Shown here: positions 1-11,041 of the stretch, piece after piece
Position numbering within the stretch: position 1 is the stretch's first letter
How the letters are laid out: each line of letters begins with the position of its first letter
Origin: Dalbergia cochinchinensis
Lineage: Eukaryota > Streptophyta > Magnoliopsida > Fabales > Fabaceae
Length of the DNA: 64,000 bases
Reading direction: 5' to 3'
NCBI GenBank assembly: GCA_031216125.1
Contig: CM062377.1
Coordinates: forward strand, 72,425,049 to 72,489,048
Notes under the pieces: generated by a model
What the model saw: only the letters and a program-made list of their open reading frames with translations
Databases searched by the model: none
What the model was told of the DNA's origin: nothing
Program-made: the position numbers and the translations under genes

Positions 1-1983
1 GCAGTGCTCTTCTTCCATCTCCTCCCCCGTAGTAGAGATTTCCCAGTTGGTGAGCTTTACTTTGTGAGTGAAATACTTTTGGTATTCTGTTTAGAGATAG
101 AATGCCCAGCCATGTATGACGGCAGGGTCCCTAATTACAGAGATAGACTGACATATTTTTATCATGAATATTTTGTATTTTCATGGTTACGGGTTCTACG
201 GTTTATTTTGTATTAAGAGTAACTCGTGTGTCTTGTATCAGAGATATATACTAGAGCTTGATTATGAAAGTATTTATGATGATTTGTTTTTCAAAGAGTT
301 AGATATATATGTCAGAGATGAATTTATGTTTTGAAAAAGGATTTTATATTAAATTATGCATATGTATGACTAGAGATCACGGGCATTTCACGTAAACGGC
401 GATTTCTCACGTGCCTGGCCATGTGCCAAGCTGTCGTGACACCGCGATCAGAAATCATACTCAAGGGATCACCCCTTATAGACATTATGATTTCAAGTCT
501 ACATAATATGTATCTGCTAACTGTTCTGAGTCATACAAAGATTTATGCTAAAAAATCCTTTTATATCCGAATTTCTAAATCAATTCTCAACAACATTCTT
601 TCATAAGCTTGAAAATACTAAAATCATGATAACAATCTTTAAATCTCAAGGTTCTCCGGTATCACTTGTATAATTCATATTCAATATAAAACAACCATTT
701 TAACATCTTTGATAATCAAAATTAAAACCAACTCTAAATCGAATCATTTTATTAATAATGGTCCCATGAGTTTTCCAAAACATAGTTTATGCTAGTTTAA
801 AATTGTAATTTCATAAATTAGCATAAACCTCAAATCTTGTACAACGGTATCTAAAATCATACTTTAAATCATAATTTTATGAAAATAACTCTAATAAACA
901 ACATAGAGATCACAAGTCGAACCAATTCATGTGAAGGGGTAAATAGTGAAAAATTAACACCAATAGTACAATAGGAAGTAGAATTGATAGCAGTATTTGA
1001 TATAGAAGCAATACAACTATAAATCAACTTCTAAAGCTTCTAAATACCCAAAACCCATCTCTAACATGGTAGAAGACTTCTCTCCCTTGAGAAGCATAGA
1101 GAATCATCCTAATAACAATAAGGGAATGGAGAAAAGAGAGTAAAATCAAGAAAACACCATACCATGAAGCCTTAGGATTGAAATATTGGAGTTAGAATTG
1201 ATAAAAATGGAAGAAAATGGAGTTTAGAGGATAAAGAAAAGTTAAGGACGAGGTTTCTAGTGTTTTGGGGGTGGAGGGTTGTGTTTCTGCTTCGTTTTAC
1301 CCAATTTGGGGGTTTTTATAGGGATCAGGGTTTCACTGACACCACTATAGTGGTCATAGACCGCATCTTATGGTCCCCACAGACACACTTATGACCGCTA
1401 TAGCAGTACCTCAGATTGTTGCACCACATGAAACACTCCCTGGTGACCGCTGTGGCGGTCTTGGACCGCTGTAGCGGTGACAGCAACCCCCCAACTTCTG
1501 TATTTTTCTGTCATATGACATGTGGGTTATCTCACTACTTACTTATTTACATTTTAAGTTAATGTCCTCATTTATTTAATCTCCATTAACTTTAAAACAT
1601 AAATGTAAATAAGGAGATACCCCTCATTTGGATTCAAATAAAATATCAAAAAAATCAAAACCCCAACAATTCATAATCCAAATTTTGGATTTTAGTTCAA
1701 ATCCGGAAATTTTTGAGATTTTCTAAATTTGTTGGCTAAAAACGAAACGTTTTACAGGTTTCATAAAATTCATTACAAATCGCTCATTAACTTGTTTTCC
1801 CTCAAGGAATAATTACCGGGACTTTTGATCCCAAGATTATGACTCTAACTTATAGCCCTCCAAGGAGGTGTAGGATCCAAACTTAGTGAAATTCGAAACC
1901 TAGAATGACAGTTAAGGGTAACTAGCACCCTTCTTGGTTCAAAAAATTTTCTACACCTTCTGTTTAAAATCTAGGGTATTACA
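1..1983 (-). repeat. Partial LTR-like repeat, probably of a Ty3/gypsy element, cut by the window edge
   Basis: Read on the minus strand, the segment begins at position 1983 with TGTAATACCC, a start I associate with plant gypsy LTRs. It then runs as non-coding sequence with no ORF resembling a gene. Between about 1335 and 1490 it holds a cluster of GC-rich palindromic motifs of the type ACCGCTATAGCGGT. I could not find the other end, because it lies outside the window, nor a target-site duplication. The call therefore rests on the terminal sequence and the lack of coding content. It could equally be another kind of dispersed repeat. Confidence 0.35.
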
Positions 1984-4900
1984 GTTTGGTATGGGATAAT
2001 CTATTTGAATTATCAATAATATAGCTCAAAATTATCTAGATCCAAAGTAGTATTATTTGGTTACATCACATGACTAGCAATCCACTGTACCAAAGTAATC
2101 TACATTGTTATCTTAGTGGTAATGTAGATTACTTCCATTGGGAGTGCTTATGTGGACAGTAGTTATTATTATTATTATTTTAGTTATTATAATAATAATA
2201 ATATCTTTATTATTAAATAATATTTAATAATAATTAAAATTATCATTTTAATTTAAATTCTCATAATAATTAATAATATTCGTAAGTAGTATTACTATCA
2301 TTATTAACTTATCAGTAAAAAAAAATTAGCTAGTAATCCTTATGGTATATCAAACAAGGTAATGTGCTAACAACGAAAGGGTAATGTGTATTATCAATAA
2401 GATTATCAGCATATATACCAAATACTATATTATAACATGAATAATAACTTAAAAAATTATAATCTTTCTAAGAGATAACTTAAATTATCAATAATATTAT
2501 TGATAATGCACTAACCACTCTTCAAAGATATATTCAGCCGGAGGGGAAAAATGTTAAAATTTTCATAAGTGACTTCCATGCGTGCAGTATAATTTGGGAT
2601 AAATTTTTGAATACCCTTTAGCACATTTTGCTTTAAATATCTTCTATTTATCCTAGAGAAAAACTTACTTACACCGAGAATAAGTCACTTTTTTACTCTA
2701 TTTCATTCAGTTATCATCATATAAATAGTGTGAGCCTATTGTGTTTCTTCAAATTATTTTTAAAAAAATTATTAAAAATTTAACCATGATTAAATTAAAT
2801 ATTATAGTAAGTATTTTTCTCATCTATCGCGTGCAAGAATTTCTTGTGTAGAGAAAAGCCGTCGCTTGGTTCTCGCGTTTATAGACACGTGTAATGTGAC
2901 CGACAGTTGGCTCCGCCTAACCCCTTCATATCCGTATCAACTTTTTCTGTCTCGCTTTATCTTTTTCATCCGTCACTTTAAATACTCTACTATATTACTG
3001 CGGATTCATTCACAAAGCATACTCCCTCCTGTTCATGATTAACTGTTTTTTCAGAAAAAATAGAATTTGTTCAGGGTTATCTCCACAGTATTTGTGATCC
3101 ACTAATATTTTCACATTGTATATTTTATGATATACTATGCAGCATGCATTATCTGCAAAGTAACAAGGCAGTGGTTTTTAAATAGTCAATTAAGAATTAC
3201 CTGGATTCTATCCTAGAAAAATTTTCAAGAAGTTTATCAACCATAAACTGGCGTGAGTATGGGCAGTGGCTACTAATTGGATCTAGAAGATGTAATCCAA
3301 TTGGAAAGCTAAATTGAACATGTTGGGCACTAGCTAGCTAGTTTAATTTTTAGATCCTTCAGTTTAAAACTTGTTTTTAACTTTTAAATGCGTTCATCAT
3401 CATACAAATTTCAGGCAGTGTGCTAAGTGATCCATTAAAAAATCAACAGTCACAAAATGTTGAGTCAAATATACAGAGAGAGAGAGAGTCAGCAAACCCC
3501 AAAGCGGAGGCACAATGAAGTGTCGGTTTGGTTGGAGCATCGGGACAGCGTCGAGATTATGGGATTGGGCATTGTCGTTTATGTATATGAATGAAACGGG
3601 TCGCATTGTATACGGCATGGACGACCCCACATGTTATTGTATTGACACGTGGAATACGACAGACAATTGGCCACGCCAAACTCTCTCATGTCCGTTTAAA
3701 GTTTCGACCTGTCTAGCCTCCTCGTCTGTCTATTACTTACCCCGTTGTTCTGGAATCTAGATACTGTACTAAATTTCTGTTCAATGCAAAATTTATTCAA
3801 TGATAAATAAAACAAAAAAGGAGAGTTTGCAAGCATGAAAAGGCATAAGAAGAATACTCAAGTGAATAAATGTTTTCAAGGTGGATATGTATCTCTGGGT
3901 CCTGGGAATATTTTCACTTTGTGTATATTTTATTATACAGATCAGAATTGCCTGTAAAGGCGTAAAGCAGTGCTCACCGACGAAAAACATACGAGTAAAC
4001 AAGAATTTTTGGATTCTGCCCCTACTTTTCATGAACTACGATAAATCCACCTAAACTTGCTTGTGTCGCGTTATTAATTAGAGTTCAGTTTAAGCTTTAT
4101 TTTTCATTTTAAAATATATCCACCATAACACCGATATCGGGCGCAAATGCATGTGCCATCAAGTGATATAGTCAACAAACAAGTAAACAACAGTGCCGAA
4201 TCGCGAGTTATATATGTAATCAACAAACCCAGATTAATGTTTGAATGTTCACAGGTTATCTACCGATCCAGCAATAAATTTTGGTCACACAGCTCCATAT
4301 TTGAGCGTGGAAAAAAGTAGTAGATTTTATAATCAGTACATATCAATTAAGTTCACCACAGAGATTAAAGTGGTAAAATTAATTATCGTTTCACAATTTT
4401 CAGAGTGAACAATTGCCGTGGTCCACGTATTTGCAATCGATTCGATAATTTCAGTTATGGTAAAGACTAGAAGTTATGGACTTCAGCCTTTTGTAGAAAA
4501 TTTGCGGCTCAAGTCGTCACATGCCGCCAGAGTCAATTTAGCCGCAAGCTTTGGTTGTACAAAAAGCTAAGATGCTCACCAGGAGTCCAAGATGGAGTGT
4601 GTCATAAATTGCTTATGCCAAAGAGGCGAATTTGACACCCCCCCCCCCCCATAACCAAAAACGAAAAAAAAAAAAAAACAAAGGCGAGTGATATTGTGAG
4701 GCCAAATCACAAATTTTACTAACTTCACCGATGGAAAACGTGTTCCACATGAGATCCCACAAGTTTCATTATTTTGTTTTCTTTTTCTTTTTTTGAGTGA
4801 ATAACCTCAATTATTGTGGTTAGAGGCCTCCGGATTTTGAGCGTTGAGACAACTTTCACAGGGCAGCTTGCAATCACTTTTAAAAGGGTGCAAAAGTTAA

Positions 4901-5174
4901 GTTAAAGTGGTATTTATCAGGGGAAAATCATTATGAGGAAAAAAATCTCGTTATCTCCATGCTTGGATGGAACAAGTGGACATCTGACCAAGAAATATCT
5001 AATTGCTGACATCAAGAAACGACTAAATATAGAGCGAATGGCACATATGCATTAGTAAAATCCTCTACCTTAGACTTTTAAGTGCATGAATACGTCCCAT
5101 TCTTCGCGCTTTTCTGTTAAGGTCCAAAACCATTAAGCGGTGATGCGGTTGCCCTGAACTTGAGGGACACTATT
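1984..5174. other. Gene-free AT-rich stretch
   Basis: I see no convincing gene here. Contents that can be described: an ATT/AAT-rich low-complexity block at about 2164-2290; a short AG run near 3476-3489; a run of 13 C at 4638-4650 followed by poly-A; and two diverged copies of a roughly 75-bp promoter-like segment containing GACACGTG at about 2883-2955 and 3643-3715. The 81-codon ORF at 3515-3760 covers the second of these copies and has no recognisable domain. Confidence 0.5.
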
Positions 5175-5372
5175 CACTGCAATTCAATTTCCTTTTCTTC
5201 CCCATTATGTTCCTTAATTTCGGAGCTAAAAAGAAGCTACGTGGTCTACGAGAGCCAATAACTTTGACGTGTACACTGCAATTCAATTTCCTTTTCTTCC
5301 CCATTATATTCCTTAATTTCGGAGCTAAAAAGAAGCTACGTGGTCTACGAGAGCCAATAACTTTGACGTGTA
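5175..5372. repeat. 99-bp direct tandem duplication, two copies
   Basis: Positions 5175-5273 and 5274-5372 are the same 99-bp sequence apart from one G/A difference (in TTATGTTCC versus TTATATTCC). The unit begins CACTGCAATTCAATTTCC and ends TTTGACGTGTA. It contains no ORF of note. The near-identity says the duplication is recent or an assembly artefact. Confidence 0.9.
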
Positions 5373-8210
5373 ACGGCCTTTAGGAATCAGGCCGACGAAA
5401 TTATTCTCGTGTTTACAAGTATTGCCTTCAATTATGCATTAATTGAAGGACCCAGGACCCCAGAAGCCTATGAGCTTTCAAGGACCCCATAAGAAAACGA
5501 AAAGAAACTGATAAAGGACATAAGCAATGAATTAAACGTTGGTATCGTGTAGAATTCCATACTATCAATTAACTATCTATATTGTATTAAAGTTGTTGAC
5601 TTTAATTTTGACACGTTACCGGTATATAACAGTTTACATTATTAATTAGTTAATCACATTTTTTTGTACTAATCTTCAATTAATTAGAAAAAGAATCAAA
5701 CTACACGTTAAAAAAAAATCCAACCCTTTTGAAAATACATCCAAAAAAAAAAATCGTGAAATATGGCTATATAGAACTACATGATTGTCACCAACAAAGT
5801 CTTTTTATAATTAGTAGATGGTTGAGTTCTCTAAAAGCGATATTATGAGTTTAATTCATGATCATATGCATGGAAAAAAATTGCTGGGAGAATTAATACT
5901 AGTTTTAGTAATCTCCCTGTCTTCTTGATTGAGATTAGTCATAAGAGATAAAAGTGAACTAAGCCAAACTATACAAAACTCAAGTTCAACTTGTTAATAT
6001 TGAGCTTGGCTTAAACTTAAATTTGTTAACAATTGAATATAAAATTCAAGCTCTAGTTTGACCTGCTAAAAGCTTATGAGTCAAAAAACTAAACATATTA
6101 GTAGTTGGCAAAGAAAATTTAAACATTAGGTTAACAACAATTTGATATTGTTAGCTTTTTTATTTTTTATTCGCATTCACAAGAAATAATGTTCGAGTGA
6201 AAACAGAAATATCTTCACCAGCAAAAGAAATTTGTTTTGCCCAAAATGAAGAACACATTTATTCATGATTAAACCTCCATGTCATTAGTTATGTGACTAC
6301 TGTCCAATTAGTCATTCTTGTATCCTCCACAGAGCAAAGAGATTTGTGCTCCACATGACATGTTAAACGTTGATTTATGTTACGAAAAGAGAAAGTAAAG
6401 AGAGAGAAAATGAAGTAAGAAATGGTTTGCTCCATGGAGTAAGAAAGAATTTGCCAATACAGCAATATAGTATTCTATTTTGTTGTAACAAATAATGACA
6501 TTCAAATTAGAAAAGAAAGAGAGATTGGAGTGCTGTTTATAGTTAATTCAAGTGAGTAAATAAGGAATCAATTATCCTTAGATCAATAACTTTCATTTTA
6601 TGGATTTCACTTAATAATCCAAGGGTCATTAACTTCTTGGCTTCTCATTTTACAAATATTTTTATTTTAAACGAGGCAAATCTTATATTTATTTTTTTGT
6701 CTTTGTTGTCATACACAGTATTGGGTTACTCGTGGACCACAACGTGGTGGTCCTAGTACCAGTCCACTGGGACCATGAACTGCAGGCCCGTGAACACTGC
6801 ACCTAGCCACCATGTGTAGTCGCTTACTCGGCTTCATAGTGGGCCAAAAATGTTGCTCCGATCACTAAGACATGGCCCAATAGGAGTCCATATTTGGTGG
6901 CCGTTAGTTTTATCCTAAAATGAATAATTGAATTCGACTAAAAATAATAATAATAATTGAGTATGTATTCAAATTTTACGAGTAGGCTCTCATTTTGATC
7001 TCCCAAATTTCAATAGTAATAGTGCATGAACTTTAAAACCTCTTACATTGTAATGCATTTACCAAATCCCTCCTTAATATCAAGCGAAATTAATGGAAAT
7101 GCTTGTATGATACATTAATAGGTGCCAAGTTAGATGCCTACATGGCACCACAACCATCACACTATAAGTTTTGACTTGTTCCTTTTAAGTCCTAATCTCT
7201 CCAATTTCTTTTCTCTCTTCACCCAAATTCCATATCCATTAAATCTCTAATGTCACTTTTTTTCTCTACCTCTGCATACAAAGTTCATAGCTCATTCCTT
7301 AATCCTAACTAGCTATTGAGTCATTTTCTTCAAATAGAGACAAAGCGATAAAAAGAAAGTTCGGAACCTTAAATACAAGGCTATAACACGTGACAATTTT
7401 GAGGAAAAAATTTGGTGGCTCAAAAGAGTATCTGGATCAATTGAAATATCACAATAACATCTATTATCATCACTTGTTCACAATTGATTGTGTCTTTCCT
7501 CTCTCCAATAAGTTATTACCACATCAGTCGGTTATTAATAATTTAGAGAGCCCAGTTCGACAGGCTAGCATTTCTCCAATTTTTAAGCATGCTTTTCCCG
7601 CCCTGTAATTCACAAAATACCCAAAGTAGCAAGTGGATGACTTGGTAGCACAATTATAACTCTAATCGACAATATTGAAGGTGTTGTGGACTAGACTAAT
7701 ACTTGGTGCTATACGAACATTGACCAAACTAGCAAAGCTCAATGAGAATGAACATGGATTGGATTGATCCCCTGCCCTTTTCGATTGATCCTTTAATAGA
7801 AGTTGATGGTTCCCAAAAACTAAACCGGTATTACTATTTCCACTAAACAAAAATGTCCGTTACTATTGATCACATTAATCTTCGTTATTATTGGCTACCA
7901 ATCGGTTACGACGCCACAAACCCCCCATTTGATCCTCTATGAATCGCTCATCTCTCAATCATGAAGACATGTTCACAAGAAGCCTATGCTCCCTTACACA
8001 CCTAGATATTAGGAACCCTTAGTTCGAATTTTCACCACTCCACTTGGAACCTAGGCTGGAACAGTTTGGATGTTAAAAGGGAATGGAATAAAATTGGGAG
8101 GTGAAAAGAGTTTTGAATAATGATTTTGTTTCTTTTGTTTGAACATTTATAATCCTCTAAAACTAATAGAACTTTGAAATTTTCATAAAAATGAACAGGT
8201 AAGGATAGTA
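5373..8210. other. Gene-free AT-rich stretch
   Basis: No gene, RNA gene or bounded repeat could be supported here. ORFs in it are short (72 codons or fewer), have ordinary AT-rich composition and show no recognisable domain. Confidence 0.5.
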
Positions 8211-8218
8211 GTTTGGAT

Positions 8219-9924
8219 CATAGTTTTAAAACTCGACCCGGTGATTGATCCGGTCGAGGCGTTTGGTCACTGGTTCAACCGGTGGGTCAGTGGTCGAACC
8301 AGTTGAACCAGATTTATATTAAAAAATAATAAAAATATATAAAAATTGGAAAAAATATAAAATGACAACTAAACATAATTAAATAACATAATTATGAGGT
8401 CTAAAACTCCAAATACAACATAGTTCAAAACAAAAGACGCTAAGTCACAAAATTCAAAACAAACAAAGTAGTCACAAAGTCAAGAGGTCAAACAAGACAA
8501 AGTTCTAAAATTTCACATCACAAAAAACATAAATTCATAAACTATAATAATACAAATTACAAAGAAAGTTTCAAATTATGCCCAAGGAGTCAAGGGATCA
8601 TAATCATTTTGATTAGCAGGTCTTTCTTCATCTGCTAAATCTGAAACTTGACCAATAATGCCTTCATTTTGATCCGCATTTTCATTGGAATTGTTATGTG
8701 CATCCTCTTTATCATCATCTTTTTCCAAATTGAATTGATCTACAATCAATCATTTTTAACAAATCAACATCAACTATCAAATAATAATCCACAATGATAA
8801 TGGAACCGGTTGAAAAGACATGATATAACAATTTTTCCATCTTTCTCGGTAATTTGCTTACAATGCCCCCATGCTGGATCAGTTTTTCCTCTATTGTTAT
8901 ATAATCTTTTACTAGAATCTTCAGTAGATGCTTCTTGCGATCCTGGAGTTTGTGATGAAGGTGTTTGTGCAGAAGACATCTAATGCAATGTACTTAGTTA
9001 AAGCAGGTTCAACAAACAAAAATAAACATAATAACAGCCAGAACCAATAACAAAGTAATACAGGCAGCAAGAAATTTACATGATTCATTATTCACAATTA
9101 AAGATAATAGCCAGAACCAACAACAAATGTTTTATTATCTTTGGAAGAGTACCACTTTCATTAATTATGTGTAAATCTATCATCTATATAACCAGAAAAA
9201 AAAATTTAAAAAAGGAAATCAGGAATAACCAAAAAAAAAAGAAATCTATTATCCATCATTAGCTCATCAATTTATCAATCAAACATAAATTATCAGAAAA
9301 AAATAAGAACAGTCGCGGGTACCAAAATGGAAATCAAGAACAGTCAGTGAAAATAACTTACCTTCACTTTCACCGGGCACCTGGTTCCAAAGAATGAGCG
9401 ATGGCGATGGCGAGCTTGGCGATGAGCGAGCAGGCGCGGGCTCGGGCTTCGGTGTTGAGCAGAATAGGGGCGGGCGGTGAGCACAACAGGCAGAGGCGCA
9501 GGCACTGCGCTCATGCACTGGTGAGCTGAGTGGCGTTGGTGCGCGGCGGTCCTCTTCCCTCCAGCGAGGTCCTGCAGTGGCGGTGGTTGGTCCTGCTTCT
9601 CAAGTTCAGTCACAGCTCAAAGGGAAAATGGGAGATTAGGTTTGTGATGGTGTTTGTCAAAGAAAGGATTGGGCATGGGAGCAGAGTATCCTTTAGCTTT
9701 TAGGTTTTCTTATTTTTTGGCATAAAAACGATGCTGTTTTGTTTTTTTTTTTAAAAAAAAAAGCATGACCCAGTCCGGTTCGCGAAAACCAACTGGGTCA
9801 CCAGTTCTACTTGAAACCCGCCGAGTCTGACCAGTTTTGGTGCAAAGCCTGTTCAATTACTGACTCGGCCCGGTTTGGTGACCGGTTTGCCGGTTTTCCG
9901 GTCGAACCGGTTTTTAAAACTATG
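8219..9924 (-). mobile_element. Internally deleted hAT-superfamily transposon
   Basis: The element is flanked by a perfect 8-bp direct repeat, GTTTGGAT, at 8211-8218 and 9925-9932. It begins CATAGTTTTAAAAC and ends GTTTTTAAAACTATG, so the two ends are inverted repeats of each other. The subterminal regions are both rich in CCGGT motifs (for example GACCGGTTTGCCGG near 9880). An 8-bp duplication and short TIRs are the hAT signature. Inside, on the minus strand, lie a BED-finger start and a C-terminal tail of a transposase with the middle missing, plus a non-coding first exon. This makes it a Ds-like deletion derivative that could move only with help from an intact relative. Confidence 0.88.
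8576..8979 (-). pseudogene. Remnant of hAT transposase: BED-type N-terminus joined to C-terminal tail
   Basis: The minus-strand ATG at 8979 opens MSSAQTPSSQ and runs into the block TDPAWGHCKQITEKDGK, which resembles the BED zinc-finger start of plant hAT transposases. The frame then breaks at about 8770. From about 8747 to the stop at 8576-8578 a second stretch reads as an acidic, Asn-rich tail ending YDPLTPWA. That fits a transposase C-terminus. The whole catalytic region is absent, so no activity is possible. The start codon lies directly after a plausible acceptor (ttag|ATG). A strong donor (AAG|gtaagt) near 9362 suggests an untranslated first exon in the GC-rich 9362-9660 segment, as in many hAT genes. 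Confidence 0.7.
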
Positions 9925-9932
9925 GTTTGGAT

Positions 9933-11041
9933 GATCACATAACATTATGAAAAACTCCCATCATCTCCTCCTTCTTCAATATGCTGCCAAATAAGATGAT
10001 GGTTTAATTAATCCATTGAAACATAGGTGCGGATATTGGTCAAAATCTACTGCCATATACCGAAAATACTAAATCTTCAAAATGCACTATAACCTCAACA
10101 AGGTCAACTATTCTCACTGATCTACAGAAGTCAACAACAATATCCATTTAAGTTGCTTCTACATTAATGTGGGGATTGTTATAGGAATCATGCAGATGAA
10201 AGTGCAGGATATCTTCTTCTCCAAACACAGCTTGGCCATAGTTTGATCTTGTCTCTCTTCCTCTTTATCATCAGGAGCTAAAACTCTGAATGAAGCAGCG
10301 ACATTGGGGATTTCATGGATGCAGAGTTTGGATAAGGTGGAAGAAAGAATGGAGAAGTTTAGCTATTTTGAAGAGAGTAGTCTAAACCATTGTAGTATAT
10401 GACAGTTTGAAAGGAGATAGTGCCTACGTAAGTATCTAATTTAGCAACTAACGTGCCATATAAACATCTCCGGTAACATTACTTAATGCTTGATAACTGG
10501 GCAAATGATTTAATTAAATAGATTACAATTTCAAAGACTTCTAAAAGTCATGAATTATTATGACCGATAATTACAATTTTAGGAATAAAAAAATTAAGTC
10601 TTTTACTCACGACAGCACAATTTTTCAATGACATCAGCAAGAATGCAGAATATTACTCATCTATATCTATATTGTGTAACATATGGCATAACACCAATTC
10701 TTCATCAAACCTATAAGGAGATACAATCCAGGTAATATTTTGTCTTGAAAAGTTCGCCGATTTGCTACAAAGCTTCTCTGAAGTTAAGACCCGAGTAATA
10801 AATTCACATAATAATGGAAGATAAAATGGTTTCTACCATGTCACGATAGACCACGTGAAATTTTTATTGCTAACTTGCAACGAGGATTTTAAATTCTATG
10901 TCTATACATAATGTCCAGGGTGCACAAACATCCCCTACTGGAATAACAAATTCAGACCAGCTTGGAATGTAAATTATAGCACAGTTGCAAATCATACAAC
11001 AATAGAACAGTCAACTACTGACCCGTTCATAGCTAAACAAA
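9933..11041. other. Gene-free stretch, 3' flank of the HHP gene
   Basis: No gene or bounded repeat could be supported. The part nearest 11041 is presumably the 3' UTR and terminator region of the minus-strand HHP gene. I cannot place the polyadenylation site with confidence. Confidence 0.4.

Noticed and set aside
3515..3760. 81-codon ORF overlapping an opposite-strand ORF
   Set aside because: It has no recognisable domain, lies over a duplicated promoter-like segment, and has an overlapping opposite-strand ORF of similar length; likely chance.
9279..9613. Pro/Arg/Ser-rich ORFs on the minus strand
   Set aside because: They fall in the GC-rich untranslated first exon proposed for the hAT element. 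Two different frames are open, which reflects composition rather than coding.
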